DNA of 64,000 nucleotides from Gracilaria domingensis (taxonomy: Eukaryota > Rhodophyta > Florideophyceae > Gracilariales > Gracilariaceae): assembly GCA_022539475.1 (NCBI GenBank), contig VCMS01000202.1, forward strand, positions 36,457 to 100,456. The letters run 5' to 3'. Below the pieces are notes generated by a model, which saw nothing but the letters and a program-made list of their open reading frames with translations, was not told the origin of the DNA and made no database searches. Shown here piece after piece: positions 32,979 to 43,230 of the stretch; within the stretch, counting starts at the first letter, position 1, and each line of letters opens with the position of its first letter. The position numbers and the translations under genes were made by a program.

Positions 32979-34436
32979 ATGCGGTGGGAGCGGAGCAGCG
33001 CATTGAGGGCGGCGGCCATCGACGGGGACACAGACTCAGATGGAGTACCAATTGTGGTCTCACAGGCAGAGGACACTGACCCGTTCGATGACACAGTACC
33101 GCAGGTGTTGGCGCCAGGTCTGAAGAAGGCTGAAGAAGTAGCATATGAAGGTGACGATTCGTGGCTAAAGTTGGTGAAGACCTTACCAAGCAAGTGGTCG
33201 ACTGGAGTGGAGAATGTCATTAAATCTGTGTACCCGTGGATGGATGCGATACATCTCCAGCAGCAACACCGAGGCCACTTGTTGGAGCCCAAAGACTTTG
33301 AAAGTGTGCACCATGCAGTCTTTTGGCATGCAGCGTATCATGGCCATAAACTCCTGAACGCGGCAATGGGAGGCATGGAGGTCGACGAGAAGACGTTATG
33401 GGGGGATGCACTGAAGAACGACTCTCTTGCGTATGTCTATTTTGTGAAGAAGAACGTCGAGCTTCGAGACAGAGGTTTCTGTATTCTGGACGGCTTTGCA
33501 TCGGATGGAGAGTTGGTGAAGCTGACAGAGAGTTTGAGCGAGCTCATTGACGGGGATGTTAGTGTGGAATTACTGGACTTCTTCCGAAGGGACTTCGAGA
33601 GGGCTCCAGACCTTAGGATACCAGAGAACCGAATCACATGGATACCGATCATCAACGCAGATGGTGGGAGGTACATGACTACGAGAAGAGGCATAGTGGA
33701 TGACATGGAGGCAGCCGTAGAAAAACATGTGCTTGTGAAGAAGAGAGCTTTACTGGATGCCCGACTGGGACAGATATGTGCTTTAATGGGTTTACAAGAT
33801 AATACGGTGGAAAAGGAGAGGATGTATGCGCCGAAGACGGGGGGGAGGGTGTTATGCACTGCAGTTGGATGCAAGCGGCAGCAGTTACATACGGATTTCC
33901 CGACCTTGGCGAATGAGGATAAGCTGGAAGAAAAGAAGAACCCGGGGTACTTTATGATGGTGTCCGGAAGTGTGTCGTTTCCAATTTGGGTATGTGAAGG
34001 GTCTCATACACACTACGCAGTTACTCCCAAGGCATTTGAAGGTTTGGCACGGGGGATGTTTGTGAGGAAGTTTTTCGTTCCGCCTAAGTCTATATTTATT
34101 GGAAGAGGTGATGTGTTCCATGCAGGCGCTTCAAATAAGGATGGAAGATTCGCCGAGATTCCCTTGTTTCGTTACCACATGTACATGGTACCTGAGAAAT
34201 ATAACCTCCCGGATGCGGTACACCTTAACCAACACTTTCGACCTCAGTTCAAGGAGGATGAAGACCTGGTTAGTATGAAGGAGAAGAGGAAGAATCCAGA
34301 ACCGTCGAATTTGGAGGAGGAGAATGATGAGGTGATAGTAGAGGAAGGGGAAGAACAGTATGAAGAAGATGACGAAGATGAGAATTATGAAGTGGAGGAG
34401 ATTGAAAACGATCTTGAGGATGGCGAAGAGGACTGA
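32979..34436 (+). CDS. 2OG-Fe(II) dioxygenase-like protein (PhyH-like), 485 aa
   Basis: The sequence shows the hallmarks of the double-stranded beta-helix oxygenases: iron ligands HxD at residues 304-306 (LHTDF), a VCEGSH turn like the PhyH PGSH motif, a distal His at 381 (GRGDVFHAG) and an Arg at 398 (FRYHMYM) placed to bind 2-oxoglutarate. The N-terminal 280 residues are family-specific, including a VHHAVFWHAA segment; the C-terminal 60 are extremely acidic. These enzymes oxidise substrates using iron, oxygen and 2-oxoglutarate; the substrate is unknown. A paralogue lies at 61691-63220 with the same motif spacing (H to H 76-77 residues, H to R 17). TET/JBP-type nucleic acid oxidation is conceivable, given the transposon context, but not shown. 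Confidence 0.65.
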   Translation: MRWERSSALRAAAIDGDTDSDGVPIVVSQAEDTDPFDDTVPQVLAPGLKKAEEVAYEGDDSWLKLVKTLPSKWSTGVENVIKSVYPWMDAIHLQQQHRGHLLEPKDFESVHHAVFWHAAYHGHKLLNAAMGGMEVDEKTLWGDALKNDSLAYVYFVKKNVELRDRGFCILDGFASDGELVKLTESLSELIDGDVSVELLDFFRRDFERAPDLRIPENRITWIPIINADGGRYMTTRRGIVDDMEAAVEKHVLVKKRALLDARLGQICALMGLQDNTVEKERMYAPKTGGRVLCTAVGCKRQQLHTDFPTLANEDKLEEKKNPGYFMMVSGSVSFPIWVCEGSHTHYAVTPKAFEGLARGMFVRKFFVPPKSIFIGRGDVFHAGASNKDGRFAEIPLFRYHMYMVPEKYNLPDAVHLNQHFRPQFKEDEDLVSMKEKRKNPEPSNLEEENDEVIVEEGEEQYEEDDEDENYEVEEIENDLEDGEED

Positions 34437-34713
34437 GTGAATATGTGATGAAACTTTGTAGTAATCTATGTGTCGAATATAGTTTCGAAGTAAATGATCT
34501 TGTGAATCGAGAGAAAGTTTAAGAATTGTGGAAGCGACGACTCTACCCAAGATTGAAGGGTAGGATAGGATACCATACCAAACACTTCAATCCTGGAGAG
34601 CGTCATGAGCAAGTGGGAACTATGTTTGTAGAGAAGAGATTCTGTTTAGTTGAAACATGTATCAGTTATGTACTTATGTTCGTATACTACTTGTCTCGCA
34701 CTTGGTGAATACA

Positions 34714-35916
34714 TCAGCCAGAAGGCAGTAGATGTTGTGTCGGGGGTCTAGGGTGCTCACCAATGGCGCACAAGTATCGCTTTGAGTTGATTCTTGGTGC
34801 GTGTTTGACGACTCCGGAGCATACAAGTAGTACAATGAACAAGCTGTTTATGAGGAGGGGCGGGATACCTCTGTACGAACCAAAGGATTCGGGGTCCAAA
34901 GACTCAGAGAGTGTGTGTGCGAAGAAAACTGGGACCACTCTGTTCAGAAAAAGTCTGATAGAAAGCAGGAAATCCTGAAGGGACAAAGCTTTCCGGAACG
35001 AGTTTAGAATACAACGGCAGTACGGATTTAGCCCTCTTCTCCGGTATACCACCCGATTGGAGAGCGGAACTATGTTGTTGAACGTATGTTTTGTAGAGAA
35101 ATAGATCCCAAATATGTTGATGAGAATGGTGAAGAAGCCAAAGAAGAAACCGCCGGGGAAGGAGGAAATACATGCAGTTTTGAGAGAATCCATGACATCG
35201 ATTGGAGGAGGACGGAGCTGATAGGTGACGAAGATAGAGAGGTTGAGGACGATAAGCCCACCGATACCCATGCCGAGGTATTTATTCCTCAGTGCCGAAA
35301 CGGTGCTGGATGTGTGCGACGGAGTCATTGGACCATATGCGAGTCTACCATACCTTGTGGCGTGAAGAGAGAATGCCAATTCAAACAGAATAATGTGAAA
35401 CATAGTTTCGAGCATGCTGGACAGGATGGTGAATCCCAGTTGTGTTTGGCGGGAGGAGCGATCGTAGAGAAGAGCGTGTGTTGTGAGAGGCTTTACAATC
35501 CCATAGAGAGCTCCTATGGTTACTGAAACGAAGATGGAGAATGCCAAGAGAGAGGATAGCGAGAGCATGTTCAGGGGATTATGTGAATAAGACCGAGCCT
35601 CTGACATGTAGTTGGGTAGCTCTGAAAGATTCCCAATTGTGTGGAAGAAGGGAGGATGTTCAAGGATTCGGTCATGAATTGAAACTTCGTGAAGTATGTC
35701 ATAAACATCACTGAGTTCATCCAGCAGTTCGGGGGATAAAAGGGTCTGGACTCCTCGAACCGTGGCTTCCCCGGTGTCAACGTCGTACTTCAGTTGAAGG
35801 CAGTCGTCAAAGGTGATGTATGTCCTATGGGGAAATGCGTTGAGATGGATAGGTATGAGAGCAATTTGGTTGCGAAGCTGTACATGCGATACCTTGTGGG
35901 TGTTTTGGAAGGCCAT
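34714..35916 (-). CDS. Multi-pass membrane protein, 400 aa
   Basis: An intact ORF with its ATG at 35914-35916. The first 125 residues are soluble and include a helical LLDELSDVYDILHEV segment. About five membrane spans follow: LLAFSIFVSVTIGALYGIV, a span around TILSSMLETMFHIIL, IGGLIVLNLSIFV, FFFGFFTILINIFGIYF, and LLINSLFIVLLVCSGVV near the C-terminus. No transporter or receptor motif is recognised. It converges on the dioxygenase gene. A membrane protein as cargo of a DNA transposon is unusual; it may be a captured host gene or an element-specific gene. Confidence 0.7.
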   Translation of the reverse strand: MAFQNTHKVSHVQLRNQIALIPIHLNAFPHRTYITFDDCLQLKYDVDTGEATVRGVQTLLSPELLDELSDVYDILHEVSIHDRILEHPPFFHTIGNLSELPNYMSEARSYSHNPLNMLSLSSLLAFSIFVSVTIGALYGIVKPLTTHALLYDRSSRQTQLGFTILSSMLETMFHIILFELAFSLHATRYGRLAYGPMTPSHTSSTVSALRNKYLGMGIGGLIVLNLSIFVTYQLRPPPIDVMDSLKTACISSFPGGFFFGFFTILINIFGIYFSTKHTFNNIVPLSNRVVYRRRGLNPYCRCILNSFRKALSLQDFLLSIRLFLNRVVPVFFAHTLSESLDPESFGSYRGIPPLLINSLFIVLLVCSGVVKHAPRINSKRYLCAIGEHPRPPTQHLLPSG

Positions 35917-36556
35917 TGTGAGCTCTGCTGCCTGTGAGTAGGTAGGAAAGAGGAGAAGAAATGAAGAAAGAAGGGGCGAGGAGAAGATATATTTATTGAG
36001 AACGAAACGAGCAGATATTACCTATAAAAAGGTGTATCGAAGGAGCTATATCTATGTTTTGTTTCCTTTAAGGCTTGTAAATTTGAAGTGAAGAAGGTGT
36101 TCATAAACGAGTGGCGAACTTAGCTTCTGTGATGGAAAAGATATGAAGAGACGGAGTACATGAAGAGTAAAATGTAGGGCGATGAAGAGGACGGAAGAAT
36201 CATGATATGATGGTAGTGGTAGGATTTCATTTCATATACTACTGGCATGAACCATGTATGAAAAGGGATGCCCTTCTCGCAACGGTTGGGAGAACATGGA
36301 GAATGAGAAGCATAGAGAGTGTTCAAAAGTGAAGAATTGTGCCAGTAAATATGAAAATAATTGCGATGCAGAGGTTGGACGGATATGAGCGGGTGCGGCG
36401 GTACTACAGTATCATGGGACGAAAGCGTCTACCCTTGGTACACCGTGATCGGTTTGCGAAGGAACGATCAGCGAGTTCTGTTCTTTTCGGCTTCCCTGAT
36501 TTCTCTTCTTTCGATATCCCTTTTGCTCTTCTACCAGATCTTCTACCAACGCGACC

Positions 36557-37369
36557 ATGAGCGATGACGATTCGCGTTCGAACATTAGGTGGCCGTGGGA
36601 GTCGAACGAAGGGGTACGGTCGCACAAGAAGTTAAAGAGTGTGTTCGAGGAGGAGGAAAAAAAGGACGAGCTGGACTGGTGGGCCACTGCAGTGCTGCGG
36701 TGTGCCGGAGCGATGGGGACGCGCATGGGAGAGGACTTGGGTTGACTGACGAAGAAGGTGACAGGGTTCGTGGTAAGGGAACTGAGGGGGATGAAAGAGG
36801 AGCAGAAGAAGATGATGAAACGCATTGAGAATCTGGAGGGGAGCTCGAAGGAGGTGAATGGGAGAAAGAAGGGCGGGGTAGGGGGTGTGGAGGGAACGCC
36901 GGTAACTCCGGCGCCGAAGACGAAGATCGTGAACGACGTTGGGGTAGGAGTGTGCATCGGAAGCAAGGACGAGGATGCGAGAGACTTTGTACCGGCGACG
37001 GATAGTTTTGGGGCGGATGAGGTGATGGAGGGAGAATTGGTGAGGAAGAGAGGTCTGAAGAGGAAGGTTGGCGAGAAGAGGCCGATCCAACCGAGGAGTG
37101 TGGGGGTAGAAGAGGATGAAATTCAGCCGAAGGTGGGGAACAAGAAAGGAAAAGGGGATAGTAAGAAGAGGACACGGGTTGGGTTCAGGACTGTTCCGAA
37201 GCCGGTGTGGAAAGGGAGCAGTGTTGTTGGATACGAGGAGAAGTGGAGCTGGGAGGATGTTGTGGAGGATGAGGAGGAAACCATTGAGAATGATGATGGG
37301 AAAGAATTTCGTACGCTATCATTCGCGGATGTGGAGGTAGAGGAAGGAGATGAAGGTGCTTTACTTTGA
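36557..37369 (+). CDS. Charged coiled-coil protein, one in-frame TGA
   Basis: The frame runs from an ATG at 36557 to 37369, 270 codons, with a single TGA at 36743-36745. Downstream of the TGA a coiled coil (VVRELRGMKEEQKKMMKRIENLE) leads to a GTPVTPAPKTK segment, Lys/Arg-rich nuclear-signal-like tracts and an acidic tail. A protein of similar layout with GSPVTPKTK is encoded at 55779-56708. The TGA could be a CGA-to-TGA mutation or an ORF division. The upstream 60-codon piece is also protein-like (RWPWESN, DELDWWATAVL). The role is unknown; nuclear localisation is likely from composition. Confidence 0.5.
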
Positions 37370-37772
37370 TTGAGGTGATACAGTAGTTGCCGGGTTGATG
37401 GAGGTAGAAAAGCGGTGGGGGAATGGATGTGCGCAACTACCATTTCATGAATGTTATACTAGCCAGAGTTAGTTTACATTCATTATTTGTGTTTATTTGC
37501 AATCGACAAGTATGCAAGTGCCGTTGGTAGCTTCCAGATCGAGCGACCACCTAATCCGTCTGAGTATACTAGGTACAAAAACTTTCATATCATGGAGGTG
37601 AACTAGCAATTATGTCCGCTTTCACTCATTCTACAAATTCTGTAGTATTGCTTGAATAAATGAAAGTATGGTATCCAAAAAATTTTTTTTGGCTTGCACA
37701 TAGCCGTACATTCAATTCTTTGCACATTTTTTAACGATTCAATCCACGAAATAGCATTCTAGCCTCTTTACA
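37370..37772. other. Right subterminal region
   Basis: AT-rich non-coding DNA between the last cargo gene and the right TIR. No open frame of note. Confidence 0.4.
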
Positions 37773-37794
37773 TAGCGTTCCGGAAACACAGACG
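37773..37794 (-). repeat. Right terminal inverted repeat of the 13.6-kb element
   Basis: Inverse of 24178-24199; the outer 15 bp are identical. It is followed by the AT duplication (37795-37796) and gypsy-1 LTR sequence. Confidence 0.88.
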
Positions 37795-37796
37795 AT

Positions 37797-37870
37797 AGAG
37801 AGCAGGGCTTGAACACCCTGTCAGTGTCTTTCAGAGACGCGGCTGTTGTTCTCCCGCACCCGGGTTTGCA
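37797..37870 (+). repeat. gypsy-1 3' LTR, last 74 bp
   Basis: Corresponds to 14072-14145 of the 5' LTR (shared words AGAGAGCAGG, GAACACCCTGTC, GACGCGGCT, TTGCA). It ends in TGCA like the 5' LTR. Confidence 0.88.
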
Positions 37871-37875
37871 CCACA

Positions 37876-37983
37876 ACTAATATCTATTATGGTATGTTTT
37901 TTACATCATAATCCTATATGCCTAATTCATACTATTAAAAGGCATGTTTCTAAAATGCGGTTGACGCGTTGTTTTATTGTGTG
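37876..37983 (+). repeat. 108-bp direct repeat, right copy
   Basis: 106 of 108 bases match 13215-13322. It starts 5 bases after the gypsy-1 3' LTR end. Confidence 0.9.
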
Positions 37984-38069
37984 AAAGTAATGAATTGGTT
38001 CAGAGAATATTTTCTGCTACGTAGCACTTGGCACCATGTTGTGCTCTTTTGTATATCTGTTTCCATTTC

Positions 38070-40796
38070 TCAATCTTTCTTGTTTTCCTCCAGTACTTTG
38101 GCAAGCATCGCTTCCAGTTTTTCAATCTTTGAATTTAGCTCTTGGATACTGTTTTTCTCTTCTTTTGTACGTCTTCGCCTTTTAGCAATTGGTGTTGACC
38201 TCTTAGCTTTTTTAGGCTGCTGTGCTGGAACCACGGTGCCATCAATTACAATAAATTCTGAAGCATGTGGTTTTCTTGCTTTCGATTGGGTACGTCTTCA
38301 TTCCGGTTTTGATATCTTTTGATACCCTTCGAGAGGTGTTGTTTTGCACAAATTTGCCGCATCCCGTTGATCTAACTCTCTCAAGAGCTTCATTGCATCC
38401 ATAAACTCTAAGCCACGGCCACGTTGCAATGCAAAGTTTGGCAGCGATTTAACCCTGTTGTGGTAGGACTCGTTGGCGTTAGTGTAAAAAAAACAGAGCA
38501 CGATGCCTTTCTGCGGTAAGAATGGAACAATTCAACCTCTGAAACCATAATATGAACGCACATTGGTTACTGCTCAACCAAATAGCAAAAGATTCTCATT
38601 TCTCACCAATGCATTTCATAAAATCCGAAGTCTTGTTGCATTCTTCACGACAGTTTAAGTCCCGAGTTCCTAGAGCGCACTGAAAAAGTGTCGGTTCGTT
38701 CCCCACACTGCAATTTTTCATAATGCATCTCTTTACATGTACATCGCACCCAACTGAAATTGCCTTCAAGTAGTCAATAGCAGACCCTGATTTAAAATTT
38801 TCACTCAGAATGCTCGCTAAGCTAAAAGCATAGGTTGTTTCAAAGTCCGTAGCCATTGTCAGACGATTTTTCCCTGTAGCTCGTAAAGGATCATGAAGGC
38901 CACGTATCGGAGTTGCTTAATGAATTCTTGGAAAAGCAGTGAGCGAGAACTGGATGTCTTCCTAGTACAGAGCTGATGCATTACAGAATACACGCATCCT
39001 ATTTCTCGTCTTTGGCGACAATTGAAACCAATTCGAAGGACAGAAGTTCTCCATTGGCGCCATGGCCGTTCACAATTCCAGAAGTGCCATCGCAGCCAAA
39101 TCTAGGACTTGGAGAGGCCTTGCTCGACAATCTGGGATCTCCAAATATCACTGACAAACGCTTTTGCTCACGTGTTAGTTTGAATTCATCACCTGCTCTA
39201 TGATGATCAATTGACAGCACGTAAGAATGCCCGGTTCCACTGAGCTGCTTTTGAGAGTGAAATGCTTCCAAGAAAGCAGTTAACCAATCTCCAGCTGGAT
39301 ACTGCTCTTTCCGAAAGTCTCTACGGATGCTCTTCACGGTCTCTGGGGAGGGCGCAGAGCCAAACTTTTCCTCTAGCTTTTGAAGAATCATAGAACCAGT
39401 AAAACGTTTAGCCTCTTGGCAAAGGTTTCATATAAAATTATGGACTAGTTCTGGGGATGGCTTTCTCATAGGTCAAGTGTGCCTATCCCTTCCGAGACAA
39501 ATAACCACTGCCCATGATAAGTGTAGTTGTGTTTTATCGTCTTTCATAAGAAAATAGTGGTTTTCGACATGAACTCTTGGGACTCTTGCAAATGAACTGG
39601 ACGTTTGCAAAACTTCCCTCGAGAGCTCAGTGGATAGGGGGGACAGTTTTCACTATCCGCACGGCTTTCGGGAAAGATTGCATGTTGTGCCAATGCCACC
39701 AAACTTCCGACAAAATGAAGATTGCACCTTGCAGGTGAGGAGGTAGTTTGACTAGGGAGCACTTCTTTGGATCTCTGACTCCCTCCTTTCCAAAATCCGA
39801 GAAGCCAATGAAGTCTGGTAACTTGGAACCGGCAATTCTTCCACTCAAATCTTTCTTGTAAGACATCTTTCCTACCGGAAATACCCAGGTTGGGCATCTT
39901 CGTTGCGGATTTGCAGCATGTTGTAGTGCTTCTGGGTGATCCATGCTGGAAGCAAAGTCAACGTGCTTGCAAAGGAGCGGAAAAGCGTTTTGCGCAAAGA
40001 AAAAGACCTGTCTTGCAAGAAATTTGTTTTATTTTGAAACCTGTTCTGCTTCTGCGCCATAAAGTTCTTGTTCAGATATGTTTTCAAGAGAACTACATTT
40101 CTCAGACGTGAGAATAGTATATTTAACTGGATCATATATCCCTCCAAGACACTTTTCCTGGTTAGATGATACTCCGACCAGATTCTATATGTCAGATGGG
40201 GGATTTCTTTTATCCAGCGAATCTTTCGACAATGTCGGATAACCTTATATGTCTTCAAAAAGTCCTTGAGAAGACTTCGGGGTACAATTATCACTGCTCT
40301 TGGTCTCTGTGGCACTTGTATCATTATTAGCCGACTCTATTTCTGCCAGGCTCCATAAACCTTAGTGAGGCTCCTTACATCTTGCTACACTTGTTGCGCA
40401 ACACTTCACACCGAAACACAAAAATGATTTCCTTTTGACTTGGACACGATTGCCTAAAATGTACACAGAGAACATTCTTATAGCCTTAAATCTCATGGAG
40501 TAAGGCGACAATTCACAAAATTTCTCCTCCGTCAGTCCATATCCTTCAAAGTTAATAAATGAAGCAGACCCGTTTTCATGTGTAGGAACGTATGGCGGTG
40601 GTGCTCTGAACACATGACTATGCTCAGCGGTTATATTGCGCGAGATTTTGAATTTTCCATCAGTCTTTCCGAGGAGCAGATCACATGTGTCCCTTTTAGA
40701 AGCGAGGAGGTCATTGGAAGACTTCTTCGCAATAAGATCTTGTATTTTCATTGTAAGCGAAACAAAATACGTGATCTGAGATAATGCAGTACACAA
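38070..40796 (-). pseudogene. Mutator-like transposase relic
   Basis: Minus-strand blocks in several frames. N-terminal block 40796-40362 ends with SFLCFGVKCCATSVARC, resembling a FLYWCH-type zinc module. The block 39391-38999 contains RFGCDGTSGIVNGHGANGEL, like the DGT segment holding the first catalytic Asp of MULE transposases. The block 38856-38596 is Cys-rich. The block 38501-38298 (TNANESYHNRVKSLPNFALQ) recalls the C-terminal region of MULE proteins. After one TGA in the same frame, a Lys/Arg-rich tract and a short coiled coil end at 38070. Multiple frameshifts and stops make it non-functional. No terminal repeats were found. The superfamily assignment is moderate; other DDE transposases are possible. 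Confidence 0.5.
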
Positions 40797-42215
40797 TCAA
40801 AGTTTGCCGAAAGTTTAAATGCGAAGGAAGAACACCAGGTATAGACGAAAGGAACGAAAATCGATAGGAGATGTCAAGACAAGAGGAGTGGATCAATGTT
40901 TCGCAGCCACTGGTACTAGGATGTTCGTAGAAAAATTGTAACCGCTCCAATATTAAAGGCAAGTAGTGGCACTTTTGTCTTTGATATATTCGTTTACGAA
41001 TTTTTGAGTGAATTATCTGTTTATCTGCGTCTTTACCATTTACAACGTATTTTGCAGCAAATTATGTAAATTGAAAACATTTGACAATGTCTTTAATTTG
41101 GGCTCATTGAAAATGAAAGAGATTGAAGAAGAAGAGCAACGTCGCTAATTGTTTGGGATTTTGCAAATGTGCTTGTAATTTAGTTGTAAGAGGCACGACA
41201 GAAACATGAAGTTATAGGTTTTTTCTTCGAAAATCGTAATTGCTTACCTTTTTTATATGCAGTTATAAATGTAACTAAAATGTTATCAAACATTTGAAAA
41301 CAATATCTTCTTTCTACCAAATTTGCACCTCATTATGTCAGTTCTAGCAAAATGATACAAAAGTATATTTCCATCCTTTTGTGTAAACTCTGTAGCATTT
41401 CAAAGAATATGGTGTAAAGAAGAAATTTGTCTATACAGATGTAAAAACATATTATGTCATGAATTTACATAAGCTAAACTATTATCTTACTTTCAAATTG
41501 TATATAAAAAGATCTGCTTCTAGAACGAATAGGTAAGATTAGAGAGAGGTATTGAGAACTGGAAACAAGTGAATGTAGTGTAGCTGGTTGTTTTATCTCA
41601 CTTTTGTTATGTACGCAACTGTTTCTGTTTTGGTGTGATTGTGGCGTATCCCTTGCTAAGCATTAGAAAGTCGTTTATAGTAAGTCGACAAGTCTATACA
41701 TAGGCTTGAAGCGTTTTGGGTATAGTAATGATTGAAACTGGCAGTAGAAAAAGTTCTATCAAAGTATGAAGTAAAGTAGGGACGTTGCCAAAATAGAACC
41801 AGATGTAGAGCAAAGAAGGAGAAGAATTTCGAGAATGATGTCAACAGGTATTTGCGTTTAAGCAGTGAGTGCAAAACAGTTTCATAAATCATAAATTTTC
41901 CGTGCCTAACGTAGGAAGGGCTCCACTATTGTAATGATGAAGCCAAAGCACTTGCCTGAAAACAATCAATTGACAAAAAGGGTTTTGAATTTGAAAATAG
42001 TTTAGGTTTATTAAATTATTTATATTTTGGGTGCAGATGACTTCCAGAGAAAGTTTTATGGTACTACACCCAGTGACCGTACTTAAAGTGGGTAACAGTA
42101 TTTGAAAAAGGCGTTTTGGGGTTGGGGAAACGCAAAATAACGTGGCCCGCATTTTCAATGGTACCACACTAATTGAGGTGCAAACGCAAATAAAGTGGCC
42201 AACATTGTTTATTTC
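40797..42215. other. AT-rich region without a supported gene
   Basis: Low-GC sequence with many stops in all frames. The longest open frames (41889-42272 minus, 128 codons) have no motif. Nothing further seen. Confidence 0.4.
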
Positions 42216-42590
42216 ATCATTAATTAATGTGGGTGATATGCATACCTTGTCCTTCCACAATCTGCCCGTCAAAATGACTGCGATTCTTCGAGATCACCTC
42301 TTGAAGCTTAAGAAAAAGCTGCTTCTCCTCCCAGAGATCATTAACATTCACCGACATTCCTGTTCTTATCATGGCCTTCCGACCATAAGTCAAACCGTCC
42401 ACATCTCTCTGTTGTTTTGCATCTTGCACCGCGAGCGCTGCCAACCTAAGAAAGTAACTCTTTCCTGGGTCCGTCACTTTTCCTGAGCTCGACTATGCAC
42501 CACTTTTGATCTTTCCCATTTTAAAGCGTTCCCAACGTGCGTTCCAAGCACTTTTTATCTCCTGAATGATGAAGGAATCAGCCGGCTGAC
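42216..42590 (-). pseudogene. Pogo/DDE_1 transposase relic, C-terminal part
   Basis: Minus-strand reading continues the protein interrupted by gypsy-2: PADSFIIQEIKSAWNARW, the region after the last catalytic Asp of DDE_1 transposases, then a helical tail (LWEEKQLFLKLQEVI). One TAG lies near 42495 and about 2 bases appear deleted next to the insertion. It belongs with 53402-54330. Confidence 0.65.
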
Positions 42591-42595
42591 ATGTC
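42591..42595. repeat. gypsy-2 target site duplication, left
   Basis: ATGTC, identical to 53402-53406. Five bases is the usual length for Ty3/gypsy integration. Confidence 0.92.
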
Positions 42596-42847
42596 TGTAG
42601 TATAGTGGCACGGGTCACTAACCACGGGAGGAACGGTCCATAGGATGAGGGGCCAACTTAAAGACCACTGGTAGAAAGGTGCAATGGGCGGGCGCTATCG
42701 GTCGTGCCTACAGGAGACGGCGGGCGACGTAGCGATGGCTTGAAAACCTTAAGGTCCTTGGTACTTGCTAACCTATGGGGTCAGATAGTTGCCAAGGGGT
42801 CTCTTACTTTACCACAGGAGGGAAACGCAGCTCGAGCAGCCTAAGTA

Positions 42848-43094
42848 CCCAGGCAAAACTCGTTAAGGGAAAACTAGAAGGGTTTTCAGTAGGCTTGCAA
42901 ACAAGATGACTGGTATAGTAAGGTAATACGACCAACGTCATTGAAAAATAAGTAAGTTTTTGTTTCACTGACATTTCCATGAATGTGATTTTTTGAAAAA
43001 ATTATATTCCTCGAAAGTGCCCTTACATTTTATTGAAAGGCAACATTTCATTTACCGCCGCATGATGATTCAATGAGCATGGGTTTTGCTAGGG
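42848..43094. mobile_element. 247-bp MITE-like element in gypsy-2 LTR
   Basis: Flanked by GTA duplications (42845-42847 and 43095-43097). The ends are CCCAGGCAAAAC and, inverted, CCCCTAGCAAAAC, an imperfect TIR. No coding capacity. The empty site is visible in the other LTR. Confidence 0.85.
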
Positions 43095-43230
43095 GTATCG
43101 GCCGCGAGGCGCCTCGACCTCGGCCGTGGTGCACTGTAACGCGGTGCAACACGTGTATTACCTAATCTAGCTATGGTACAAAAACTAGTACTTAGAAATT
43201 AGCGAGCCGTTCGGGTCAACCAAACACCAC

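Larger units (their letters stand above)
24178..37794. mobile_element. 13.6-kb TIR transposon with Plavaka-like transposase and cargo genes
   Basis: Its ends are inverted copies of CGTCTGTGTTTCCGG (24178-24192 and 37780-37794), extendable to 22 bp with few mismatches. It interrupts the gypsy-1 LTR, and removing it together with one copy of the 2-bp AT duplication (24176-24177 and 37795-37796) restores an 824-bp LTR against 825 bp for the partner. Contents: a spliced minus-strand gene, transposase (+), coiled-coil protein (-), 76-bp palindrome, dioxygenase-like protein (+), membrane protein (-), charged protein (+). Genes are mostly intact, so it is younger than gypsy-1. A 2-bp duplication fits the CACTA/EnSpm range, although the ends do not begin CACTA. 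Confidence 0.85.

Noticed and set aside
32979-34436. Calling the oxygenase a TET/JBP enzyme
   Set aside because: The GSH turn and motif spacing look closer to PhyH-type proteins and no TET-specific motif was recognised; the broader 2OG-Fe(II) label is safer.
36412-37175. Minus-strand Ser/Pro-rich ORFs of 150-196 codons
   Set aside because: They are antisense shadows of the charged coiled-coil gene on the plus strand.
24178-37794. Large inversion instead of an insertion
   Set aside because: An inversion would not leave complementary inverted ends plus a 2-bp duplication that restores the LTR; a TIR insertion explains every base.
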